Shown piece after piece: positions 11,101 through 18,761 of a DNA stretch of 64,000 nucleotides. Positions within the stretch are counted from its first letter, which is position 1, and each line of letters opens with the position of its first letter. The position numbers and the translations under genes were made by a program. Under the pieces are notes generated by a model. That model worked only from the letters and a program-made list of their open reading frames with translations, had not been told where the DNA came from and made no database searches. The stretch spans positions 1-64,000 of the forward strand of contig PDZU01000005.1 of NCBI GenBank assembly GCA_002753095.1, given 5' to 3'. The stretch is from Magnetococcales bacterium (lineage in GTDB: Bacteria > Pseudomonadota > Magnetococcia > Magnetococcales > Magnetaquicoccaceae).

Positions 11101-12353
11101 AGTCGATTGATTTCGACAATGGGTGAGGTGGCCACAATCTCCTCCTGCCATGCGCCCCCCTGGCCAATTTGGCTAATCAAATCGGTGGTCACGGTCAATG
11201 GACGCACCAGAAAGGCCCGAATCCAGGCCAAAACCAGGGCACTGAGCAGAATGACCGCACAACTAACCACCAGCAAAAGACGGTTCTGGATCGAGTCCAC
11301 CTCGGAGACAAACTCCCTGGAGGGAATCACCGTACCAATCAACCAGTCATTGTGGATGGAGGGAGCCAGTGTCACCAGATAGTCGTCATCGTCCACCTGG
11401 GCCACATGGTTGCTCACGCTCTGCACGCCGGCCAAGTCCCAGCGCTCCAACGCCTTGGCTGCCACCCGCAGCAGGGGAGCCTTGGCGTTGGCCAAACGGC
11501 CCAGACGCAATTTTTCCCCAACATTATCCGTTACCACCACCTCGCCCGCATCCCCGTAGGCGATCAACTCAGCCCGTCGGTTGATGATGAAGCTGATGCC
11601 GGTTTTGCCCACCTCAATCGTGCTCAGATATTTGGAAATTTGATCCAGCTCGATACCGATGGCGATCACCCCGACCAACTGCCCCTGCTTTTCCAAAGGC
11701 ATGGCCACATCGATACCCGGTTTTTGACTGGAGGCATAGATATAGACATCGGTCCACACCCGCCGTCCGGCACGCACCGCATCGCGATACCAAGCGCGCT
11801 CCGGGGCAAAATATTTTTGCTCGCTGACAATCGTATTGCTCAGTTGCAACATCTCGCCATCGCGCTGAAAAAGACGATCCACGCTCCTGGCCACCTTGGT
11901 ATCTGGGTTCCAGACCCGATCCACGGCCCGAAACCGGTCCGGGGCCTGCTGTTGGGCACCAAAAAAATTGCCGTTCGGAAAACCAAACGTGACCCAGGAA
12001 AAGGTGGGATTGCTCTGCAGGACAGAGAGAAAAAAGGTCTCTCTGGCCACACTGTCATTGAGATTGACCACGTCTTCAGCCAGCAGTTTGTGCAGTAATT
12101 TGACTTCGGAACTGGCCCCCCCCAACAGCAGACTGATCTCGTAGGCAATTTCGCTGGTGATGCGATTGCCCAAACGATGGGCCAGTTCAAAGATGCTTTG
12201 ATGAAAAACCGTGCGCCAGGAGAGGTGGAAAACCGTTGCAGTCGCCAGGACGGCAACCAGCATGATGATGGCGGGAATTTTACCGAGGGCAATCTGCCAG
12301 CGATGCGGACGGATCGACAGACGGGTGGAGGTTACTTCACTCTGCGGTGACAT
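8178..12353 (-). CDS. Multidomain hybrid sensor kinase (periplasmic sensor-HAMP-GAF-HisKA-HATPase-REC-REC-HPt)
   Basis: Internal start [11 protein letters not shown] chosen (the longest ORF extends to 12458); TM helix, [28 protein letters not shown], two REC-like regions, HPt-like [14 protein letters not shown]. Confidence 0.92.
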   Translation of the reverse strand: MSPQSEVTSTRLSIRPHRWQIALGKIPAIIMLVAVLATATVFHLSWRTVFHQSIFELAHRLGNRITSEIAYEISLLLGGASSEVKLLHKLLAEDVVNLNDSVARETFFLSVLQSNPTFSWVTFGFPNGNFFGAQQQAPDRFRAVDRVWNPDTKVARSVDRLFQRDGEMLQLSNTIVSEQKYFAPERAWYRDAVRAGRRVWTDVYIYASSQKPGIDVAMPLEKQGQLVGVIAIGIELDQISKYLSTIEVGKTGISFIINRRAELIAYGDAGEVVVTDNVGEKLRLGRLANAKAPLLRVAAKALERWDLAGVQSVSNHVAQVDDDDYLVTLAPSIHNDWLIGTVIPSREFVSEVDSIQNRLLLVVSCAVILLSALVLAWIRAFLVRPLTVTTDLISQIGQGGAWQEEIVATSPIVEINRLVQAMRQMGLDLHALRNNEHEQVQMRLNQERSFVQLNRAMREAEDVDALCRVGLHFLIRALDAQVGSIYLLEEDGLLRLYSSHAVTQPYLPERMDYREGWLAAVFEERTMKVLTDIPADCFVMRTGVMDLLPSTLVALPLLLNDQVHGVITLGRVQPFSAPYLDFALRVAGAIAVAIAGVQSILRNRILLNQTLQQKEALIQSQSELNTTIEQLQRTSEYKSQFLANMSHEIRTPINAVIGMSYLTLRTQLSDTQHDYVSKIHYSARALLGIINDILDFSKIEAGEMAMESVPFNLDDTMENLANLICVKAEEKGLFLLFSRSKDVPTLLLGDPLRLGQILTNLTANAIKFTEAGNIVISIRCLRQWEGKVDLQFQVEDTGIGLNEVQVGRLFSPFSQADASTTRKYGGTGLGLSICKHLVEMMGGSIGVNSELGRGSQFHFNAWFALQSDAEQHAMALDEELLGLKVLVVDDHLRFQEICQDMLVDYGCHPRQATTAEQALQMLEEAVMDPAQEPFRLVILTWKMLHLNGLQLAQRIRQSTLFGKDLRIILVTPYNRQEVIPASERHLLNAFLPKPVNPSQLLAAIQVAFNLKKREGRKNRKLDPVQNTDAAQRIMGARVLLADDNKINQQVSTALLEGHGLQVTVVGNGREAVEAVKQNAFEIALMDIQMPEMDGFQATRMIRTLPGGEKLPIIALTAHAMVGDREKSLTAGMNDHITKPIDPEKLFQTLVQWITPKDRQALAVKKTVALDTQPQPGQESLPGIDMAVGLRQVAGNRVLLYRLLREFRQDYQHVVRTIREGLQQDKRPEVLRVIHTVKGIAGSLGAHALHRYTRDLESTLKGGDGVEYAPLLEQFSQEIGRVFHGIAALPAEAVAGSSPQAAVPGPAEGAAAVVDQAHVRALLRELRQLLAAGHSRSAEKLAEIRAHCPNESYLAVGQQLEQLIEEFEFEAAVQAVDVLAQGCGITQGEEGT

Positions 12354-12490
12354 CGAAAGACCCCTGCTGGTCAAACTGTGGGGAGAGTGTGGGGAGCGTG
12401 GGGGGCGGAAGCCCCCCAATCCACCGCAGCCATTGTACGGCAAAAACGATCCCAACAAAAGCAGCCCGCCACCAGAGACCGCACAACGTG

Positions 12491-13039
12491 CTATTTGCCA
12501 GATGATCCCTGCTGCGGACCGTGGGCCAGCACAATGCCCTGCAGCCCCAGACCATCCCGCACCGTATCGGAGGCGATAAAAGCTTGATCCTTGACCTGGA
12601 AAGGACCAACGTGGAGTTGACTATAGGTCACGCCATTGCTGACTGCGGGCGAGAGAAAAAAGGGCAACCCCAGTTTCTGCAGAGCGGATTCCATCTGTTC
12701 CGCCTCTTCGGCCTTCAGAAAACTGCCAATATGGACCGAATACCCAGAGAGCATGACACGGGCGACCTCGGCCTGCCCCGGACGGACTGCAGCCACTGCC
12801 GGCACGGGGATCCCCGCCGGAGATTCCACGATACGTGCCGGTTGCATGGGCACCACATGGGCCTCCTGCACCATCTCCTGCTTGGGCAGAGCGTAGACGA
12901 AACTGCCATCCCCATAGGGATAGTAGGCCAAATAACCAGGATAGTAGATTGTCTCAGCCGCAGCAGAAGCCCCCCCCGCCACCAGGAGCGCACCCAGTGC
13001 CAACCACCGCACCAAACGCCTTTGCCGTGTCTTGATCAT
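12491..13039 (-). CDS. Exported SPOR-domain-like protein
   Basis: Signal peptide; SVHIGSFLKAEEAEQMESALQKLGLPFFLSP...YSQLHVGPFQVKDQA. Confidence 0.7.
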   Translation of the reverse strand: MIKTRQRRLVRWLALGALLVAGGASAAAETIYYPGYLAYYPYGDGSFVYALPKQEMVQEAHVVPMQPARIVESPAGIPVPAVAAVRPGQAEVARVMLSGYSVHIGSFLKAEEAEQMESALQKLGLPFFLSPAVSNGVTYSQLHVGPFQVKDQAFIASDTVRDGLGLQGIVLAHGPQQGSSGK

Positions 13040-13401
13040 TGTTCCCCTCCTCCATAGACATCATGTGGCCGCGACTGCACCACCACAGGCCGGACCGGCG
13101 TGGTCTGCACCGGCATACCGGTCAAGGCATGTTGCGGTTGCACCGGATAACGTCCCTCTACGGTCGGTACCGAAGCATAGACAATGGCGGGCAGATGGGC
13201 CCAGGAACGGGGCGTGTAATCATAGACTGCCAAGCCATTACCAGGACGCACCACCGACACCGGGCCACTGGCCGGGCGAAACCACTCTTCCCAAAACCAC
13301 TCGGCCTGGGCCAAGCCCGGCAGTATCAGCAACGTCCAGGCCAGCACCAACCCGGCCATCCGCACCGCCATTTTGCCTGTTCCATGCACTTCATTTTTCA
13401 C
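13036..13401 (-). CDS. Small predicted exported protein
   Basis: 121 aa; signal peptide LAWTLLILPGLAQA; 4-bp overlap with the downstream gene. Confidence 0.55.
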   Translation of the reverse strand: MKNEVHGTGKMAVRMAGLVLAWTLLILPGLAQAEWFWEEWFRPASGPVSVVRPGNGLAVYDYTPRSWAHLPAIVYASVPTVEGRYPVQPQHALTGMPVQTTPVRPVVVQSRPHDVYGGGEQ

Positions 13402-13486
13402 GGCAGCCTCCTGTAATCTAAGTCAGCCTGAAGCTGATGCAAAAGGGATCATGCCACGCATTCACGCGACAGGAAACCTTCTCACG

Positions 13487-14113
13487 TTATTGCGATGACA
13501 ACGGTTGGCTCGCATCCGTTGCGGGTCGCGGTGCAGCCTTGGTGGCTGTTTTTTTCACTTTTGCCGGTGCCGGCATGCAGGGCGAAGTGCTTGCGCGCTT
13601 GCTGGTCCGTTTTTTTACCACGGCCTTTTTCTTTTTGCTGACCGCCTTTTTCTTGCTGGCACTCTTCTTTTTGCTCACGGCAGCCTGTTTGCTCGTGGCA
13701 GAGGGGGCATAGAGAACTGCACCCCCTTCACGGGCCGGAATACCGATCTCCCTGCCTTGCTCCAGACCGGATGGCACAGCTCTCTGGCCACTCGGCAAAG
13801 AACCCAAAGGCGGCGGAACGGTCTGCACACTCTGGATCGGACGGGATTTCAGTGGTGACGAAGGTTCCAACGGCAGATCCAACGTCAGGTCGGAGCGCTG
13901 CACAGGCACCACACTCTCATTGACGCGGGGAGCACACGCACCGACCAGCAGTGCAGCAGCCAACACCACCGCCAACCGTGCTGGCCTGGAGATGCGCCCC
14001 ACTCTCCCCATGCCGATTTCTGGCGAGGCAAAATCATTTATCAATCGACTCGACCACATAGTCCACCCTTTCATTTGCCCTCTCCCTTGACACAAAGCGG
14101 TGCCCGCGCGCAT
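13487..14113 (-). CDS. Putative lipoprotein with lysine-rich histone-H1-like tail
   Basis: Lipobox-like LLVGAC; C-terminal KKKSASKKKAVSKKKKAVVKKRTSKRAS; an internal start is likely. Confidence 0.6.
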   Translation of the reverse strand: MRAGTALCQGRGQMKGWTMWSSRLINDFASPEIGMGRVGRISRPARLAVVLAAALLVGACAPRVNESVVPVQRSDLTLDLPLEPSSPLKSRPIQSVQTVPPPLGSLPSGQRAVPSGLEQGREIGIPAREGGAVLYAPSATSKQAAVSKKKSASKKKAVSKKKKAVVKKRTSKRASTSPCMPAPAKVKKTATKAAPRPATDASQPLSSQ

Positions 14114-14270
14114 CCTCTTTTAAGGAAACAGTACTCCCTCTCGACTACCGATGCCACTCTCTCCCAGGAGTGTATCGGAAAATCAGGGGTGTTGTTAAGG
14201 ATATTTCAACATAACGGTAACATCCCAAGCCGCTTTTTTTCAACCACCCGCCAGAAACAGCCTAAATGCC

Positions 14271-14687
14271 ATGATCAGCCTGATGCCCCATTGGAACACT
14301 TTTCTCAACCTGCTCTCTCTCAACTTAGCTCTGATGGGCTATTTTGCGGTTCGTTCCGGCCAGGAGGAGCGCCACCAACGCCTCATGAAGGCCGCCATGA
14401 TCACGGCGGTCCTTTTTCTGCTGAGCTATTTGATCTACCACGCCCAGCAAGGCATCACCCCTTTCCCTGGTCAGGGGGCGGTGCGCACCTTTTATTTTGG
14501 CCTATTGATCGTCCATGGCCTCACGGCGCTCGCTACCGGCGCGATGCTCCCCTTTACCCTTTTCTATGGCCTGCGCCAACAGCGGGAAGCCCACAAAAAA
14601 TGGGCCAAACGTACCTTGCTGATTTGGATCTTGGCCTCGCTCACTGGCCTGATCGTCTATTTGATGGTCTATTACTGGCACGACTGA
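14271..14687 (+). CDS. DUF420-like membrane protein
   Basis: 138 aa; four TM segments, conserved-looking YHAQQG / VHGLTAL / YWHD; precedes the oxidase-like genes. Confidence 0.8.
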   Translation: MISLMPHWNTFLNLLSLNLALMGYFAVRSGQEERHQRLMKAAMITAVLFLLSYLIYHAQQGITPFPGQGAVRTFYFGLLIVHGLTALATGAMLPFTLFYGLRQQREAHKKWAKRTLLIWILASLTGLIVYLMVYYWHD

Positions 14688-14934
14688 GCCATTTAAAAAA
14701 AACGCTGTCGAGTTAACACAGGTCAATTCTTTTTTCTTCCCAGGGTGCGACCATCACGAAATATGACACGTGGTGGGGCACCCTGCGCCTTTTTTTTCCC
14801 GTCTGGTTCCCCATCCCTGTCGATAGAGCCACGAACAGTCTCGCAGAGTCGCTGTTCTTGAGGTTTGTCTTGTGTTCTGGCCTGTTCCAGCGCTTGTTGT
14901 TTAACCATCTTCTGTAGAGAGGGAAAGAAAAAAT

Positions 14935-15084
14935 ATGGAAATGCCACCTAACGAGCCGGTTCCCGGCATGCAGAAACTGCTGGACAATCCATTCGCATTA
15001 CTGGCCTTGGGGGTGGGTATGCCGACGGTCCTGTATCTGTTCTGGGGACTCATCGAACTCATTAACATCCCGATGGCCAAATAA
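14935..15084 (+). CDS. 49-aa single-TM protein, possible accessory subunit
   Basis: MEMPPNEPVPGMQKLLDNPFALLALGVGMPTVLYLFWGLIELINIPMAK; fits between the DUF420 and subunit II genes; below the size cut-off of the supplied ORF track. Confidence 0.55.
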   Translation: MEMPPNEPVPGMQKLLDNPFALLALGVGMPTVLYLFWGLIELINIPMAK

Positions 15085-15107
15085 AGGCAAGACAGATAAG
15101 AAGGAGC

Positions 15108-15650
15108 ATGATTATGAGTCTTACCCCTCCCAACCAGATGATTTGGTGGAAAGAACCCATCCATAGAATTGAGGTCACCTGGATTATTTTGGCGCTCTCC
15201 TGGTGTTTGGTACTTTTCTTGTGGATGCCCTATTGGCATGTGTTCGGCGACCAGAACCTTTCCAGCGAATCGTATCGCATCAAGCCGGAGGCTTTTGAGG
15301 CCAAGGCCAAGGCCATGGCGGATCAATATACGGTCCGCAAGGAGACCAAGATGGAGATTCCTGTGGTCAAGCCGCCACCGGGCAGCGATGTGTATCTGGT
15401 GGCCCGTTTATGGCAGTGGTGGCCTATTCTGGAGCTGGAAAAGGACAAGAGCTATCGCTTGCATATCTCTTCGCTGGATTGGCAGCATGGCCTTTCCATT
15501 CAGCCGGTCAACATCAACGTTCAGGTTCTCCCAGGCTATGAAGTGGTCATGAATATCACGCCCAACCAAGCGGGTGAGTATGGCGTGGTTTGCAACGAGT
15601 TCTGCGGTATTGGTCACCACACCATGCTGGGCAAAATCTACGTGAAATAG
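15108..15650 (+). CDS. CuA-containing subunit II of a heme-copper reductase (NorY-like)
   Basis: 180 aa; CuA motif CNEFCGIGHHTML, one N-terminal TM. Confidence 0.9.
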   Translation: MIMSLTPPNQMIWWKEPIHRIEVTWIILALSWCLVLFLWMPYWHVFGDQNLSSESYRIKPEAFEAKAKAMADQYTVRKETKMEIPVVKPPPGSDVYLVARLWQWWPILELEKDKSYRLHISSLDWQHGLSIQPVNINVQVLPGYEVVMNITPNQAGEYGVVCNEFCGIGHHTMLGKIYVK

Positions 15651-15664
15651 GAGAGGATGTAATC

Positions 15665-17401
15665 ATGGCCGTTAAAATGTTTCGTAAATGTCCTGATTCG
15701 GGACTTTATTTTCACAAAACCGCCGAATCTCTGATGAAGGCCCACGCGGTTCTTGGTGTGGTTTACCTGTTGATCGGTGGCGTTTTGGGCCTGTTGGTCG
15801 CTGCGACCCGCGCCCCTGGTATTCATCTCTTGAGTGCTGAGGCGTTTTACACTGCGCTGACGGCGCATGGTACGGCCATCCTGATCTACTGGATCATCTT
15901 TTTTGAGATGGCGGTGCTTTATTTTGCCTCTTCGACGTTGCTGCGTTGCCGTCCGGCGACCCCTGGCATCGGTTGGATTGGCTTCCTGCTCATGCTTATC
16001 GGTTCCACGATGAGCATGGTGGCCTTTGCCCGTGGCAACTCCAGTGTCATGTTCACCTCGTATGTACCCATGCCGGCGGAACCCATTTTCTACCTGGGTT
16101 TGATCCTTTTCGCCGTGGGTGCGTTGATTGGCTGTTTCGTCTTTCTGGGTACCTTGGTCATTGCCAAGCGGGAGCAGACCTATGATGGTTCTGTGCCGTT
16201 GGTCACCTTTGGTGCCATTGTTGCCTGCGTCATCGCTGTTTTCACCATTGCCAGTGGTGCGGCCATCCTGCTGCCCACCTTCCTGTGGTCGGTCGGCTTG
16301 ATCAACAACATTGACCCGGCCATTTATCGTCTTTTCTGGTGGGGCATGGGTCACTCGTCGCAGCAGATCAATGTTTCTGCGCATGTGGCCATTTGGTATG
16401 CCATTGCGGCCATTCTCTTTGGGGCCAAGCCCATGTCGGAGAAGGTCAGTCGTGGTGCGTTCCTGCTCTACATTCTTTTCCTGCAACTGGCCAGCGCCCA
16501 CCATCTGTTGGTGGATGCCGGTTTAAGTGCGTCCTGGAAGGTTTTCAACACCAGCTATGCCATGTATCTGGCGGTGTTGGCCAGCATGATCCATGGTTTG
16601 ACCGTACCGGGTGCCATCGAAGTGGCGCAGCGGAAAAAGGGTTACACCAACGGTCTTTTTGAGTGGCTCAGAAAGGCGCCCTGGGGCAATCCTGTTTTCT
16701 CTGGCATGTTCCTTTCTCTGATCGTCTTCGGCTTCATTGGTGGTATCACTGGTGTGGTCATGGGTACGGAGCAGATCAACCTGATCATTCACAACACCAT
16801 CTTTGTCCCTGGTCATTTCCATGCCACGGTTGCTGTGGGTACCACGTTGGCCTTTATGGCGATCACCTATTTCCTGATCCCGGTTCTTTTCCGTCGTGAG
16901 GTGATCATGCCGGGTCTGGCCAAGTGGCAGCCTTACATTTTCACTGCTGGCATGTTGCTGTTGATTCTCTTCATGCTGGGTGCGGGCACTTTGGGTGTAC
17001 CCCGTCGCCATTGGGACATCAACTTTGCCGATGCTGCCATGCAGTATCAGTTCGCGGGTAGTGCCATTGCCATGATGGGTGTGGCCGGCATGGGTGGTAT
17101 CCTGGCGGCGGTCGGTGGTGCTCTTTTCTGCCTGATTGCTGTGGGTTCGTTGGTCTTTGGCAAGCGTTTGGATCAAGGAGCTTCTCTCTTCTCCAGTTTT
17201 GGTCTGCCCATGGCGGACTCGAGCTACACTGTGGAGCGTCCTGACCGTTTGGAGCGGACCCCGGTGGAGAGCAGTGGCTCTTCTGGTCATGCTGTGGAGG
17301 CCAAGGGTACTTTCGTCCTGGCTTTGGTCTTCCTGGCCAGCTTCGTGGTTTACTTCTTCATCAACGCCAAGTATCTCTCTTCGCTTTGGAAGCTTGGCTA
17401 A
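15665..17401 (+). CDS. Heme-copper reductase subunit I, probable sNOR-type nitric oxide reductase (NorS-like)
   Basis: TAHGTAIL, WWGMGHSSQQINV, ASAHHLLVDAG and FVPGHFHATVAVG keep the heme/CuB His ligands, but the usual HPxxY tyrosine is absent. Confidence 0.85.
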   Translation: MAVKMFRKCPDSGLYFHKTAESLMKAHAVLGVVYLLIGGVLGLLVAATRAPGIHLLSAEAFYTALTAHGTAILIYWIIFFEMAVLYFASSTLLRCRPATPGIGWIGFLLMLIGSTMSMVAFARGNSSVMFTSYVPMPAEPIFYLGLILFAVGALIGCFVFLGTLVIAKREQTYDGSVPLVTFGAIVACVIAVFTIASGAAILLPTFLWSVGLINNIDPAIYRLFWWGMGHSSQQINVSAHVAIWYAIAAILFGAKPMSEKVSRGAFLLYILFLQLASAHHLLVDAGLSASWKVFNTSYAMYLAVLASMIHGLTVPGAIEVAQRKKGYTNGLFEWLRKAPWGNPVFSGMFLSLIVFGFIGGITGVVMGTEQINLIIHNTIFVPGHFHATVAVGTTLAFMAITYFLIPVLFRREVIMPGLAKWQPYIFTAGMLLLILFMLGAGTLGVPRRHWDINFADAAMQYQFAGSAIAMMGVAGMGGILAAVGGALFCLIAVGSLVFGKRLDQGASLFSSFGLPMADSSYTVERPDRLERTPVESSGSSGHAVEAKGTFVLALVFLASFVVYFFINAKYLSSLWKLG

Positions 17402-17424
17402 GCGGTTGCGTTGTTTGCTTGTAC

Positions 17425-17455
17425 AAGGGGGGAGGCTTTGGCTTCCCCCTTTTTG
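17425..17455 (+). terminator. Intrinsic terminator after the subunit I gene
   Basis: aaggggggaggc-tttg-gcttcccccttttt hairpin with T-tract. Confidence 0.75.
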
Positions 17456-17526
17456 CTTTCCATCCTGATCCTGTCCTTTTATACTCATTTTTTTGAGGCG
17501 GTTCTTTTTTTTTTTGGGTTTTTCGG

Positions 17527-18348
17527 ATGAATGATGTGAAGCGTGCATCTGCCCCGTTTGGGCTTTGTCTGTTATGGGCGTGGTATTTTTTTCTGCCTCT
17601 TTTGCATGCTGCCGAGAATGATCCTGAGCAACTGCTGCGCACCAGTCAGGCGGCCATTGGCAAGAGGTTGCCGGATCTTTCCTTTTTCAACCAACGCGGC
17701 GAACCGGTCTCTTTGGGTCAGTTGCGTGGCAAGCCTTTGTTGATCAACCTGATTTATACCACCTGTAATCACACCTGTACGGTATCCACCCGTTCTTTGG
17801 CCGTGACGGTTGCCAAGGCCAAGGCTGTCTTTGGGGAGGATGCCTTTGAGGTATTGACGGTTGGCTTTGACACCCGTGCCGACACGCCCAAGGCGATGGA
17901 TTATTATGCCCGGCAGCAGCGGATCTCTGATCCGCGTTGGCTTTTTTTGAGTGGGTCGGAAGAGACGGTTAAGCAGTTGATGGAGCTTACCGGGTTTGTG
18001 GCTTTTCCCTCGCCGCGTGGTTTTGACCATCTGGCGCAGGTGACGGTGGTGGATCGGGAGGGCACTGTTTATCAGCAAGCCTATGGGGAGAGCGTGCCCA
18101 CGCCGCAACTGGTGGAACCTTTGAAGGAGTTGATTTTGGGCTTGCCTGCCAAGCAGAACGAATCGACTGTGGATTTGCTGGTGCGGCGGGTACGTTTTTT
18201 CTGTACCACCTATGACCCGCGTGATGATACCTATCGTTATGATTATTCGCTGTTTGTCGGGATTTTCATCGGGGCGTTTTGCATCTTATCGGTGGTTATC
18301 TTTTTGGTGCGGGAGATTCGGCAGAACAAGACCTTTTCCAGGGATTAA
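17527..18348 (+). CDS. SCO1/SenC copper chaperone-like protein with C-terminal TM
   Basis: Thioredoxin-like fold; YTTCNHTCTVS CxxxC motif; VTVVDREGTVYQQAYG. Confidence 0.88.
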   Translation: MNDVKRASAPFGLCLLWAWYFFLPLLHAAENDPEQLLRTSQAAIGKRLPDLSFFNQRGEPVSLGQLRGKPLLINLIYTTCNHTCTVSTRSLAVTVAKAKAVFGEDAFEVLTVGFDTRADTPKAMDYYARQQRISDPRWLFLSGSEETVKQLMELTGFVAFPSPRGFDHLAQVTVVDREGTVYQQAYGESVPTPQLVEPLKELILGLPAKQNESTVDLLVRRVRFFCTTYDPRDDTYRYDYSLFVGIFIGAFCILSVVIFLVREIRQNKTFSRD

Positions 18349-18761
18349 ACCTATAGATTGTTTATGAAACATTTTATATTTTATAACTAAATCTTAACAA
18401 TCATAATAAATTACACATCTCAAACAATAATATTTGCATGTTGGCGCGTGCAAATCCTTCTTTCTGGTCTCATCTAACGATCATATTTTCTGCACAGGCA
18501 CATCGTGGTACGAGACATGCTGTGATCTTTATAAGTCGCTGTATTCACACAAAATAGCTGCTCAACCAAGTTGATTTGACGGGCAAATTCCCCTGGATTT
18601 TCTGCCGTTCCTGCCATGGCAACAAGTCAAAACTGTGTAGCTGACCCATTAGCAGACACATGTCATCATTAAAGATCTTTACATGATCAACATTCCGTGT
18701 TATGATGACAAAAAATGGTTATTGCTCGTTATTAAAAAACAACTTATAACAGGTTATAGAC

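Noticed and set aside
13437-13712. Plus-strand Phe/Leu-rich ORF (FFTTAFFFLLTAFFLLALFFLLTAA)
   Set aside because: Antisense of the lysine-rich tail codons
15665-17401. Canonical cytochrome c oxidase or NO dismutase assignment
   Set aside because: Missing catalytic Tyr argues against a canonical oxidase; the CuA subunit and SCO1 partner fit sNOR better than quinol-NOR-like NO dismutase, though phylogeny is needed
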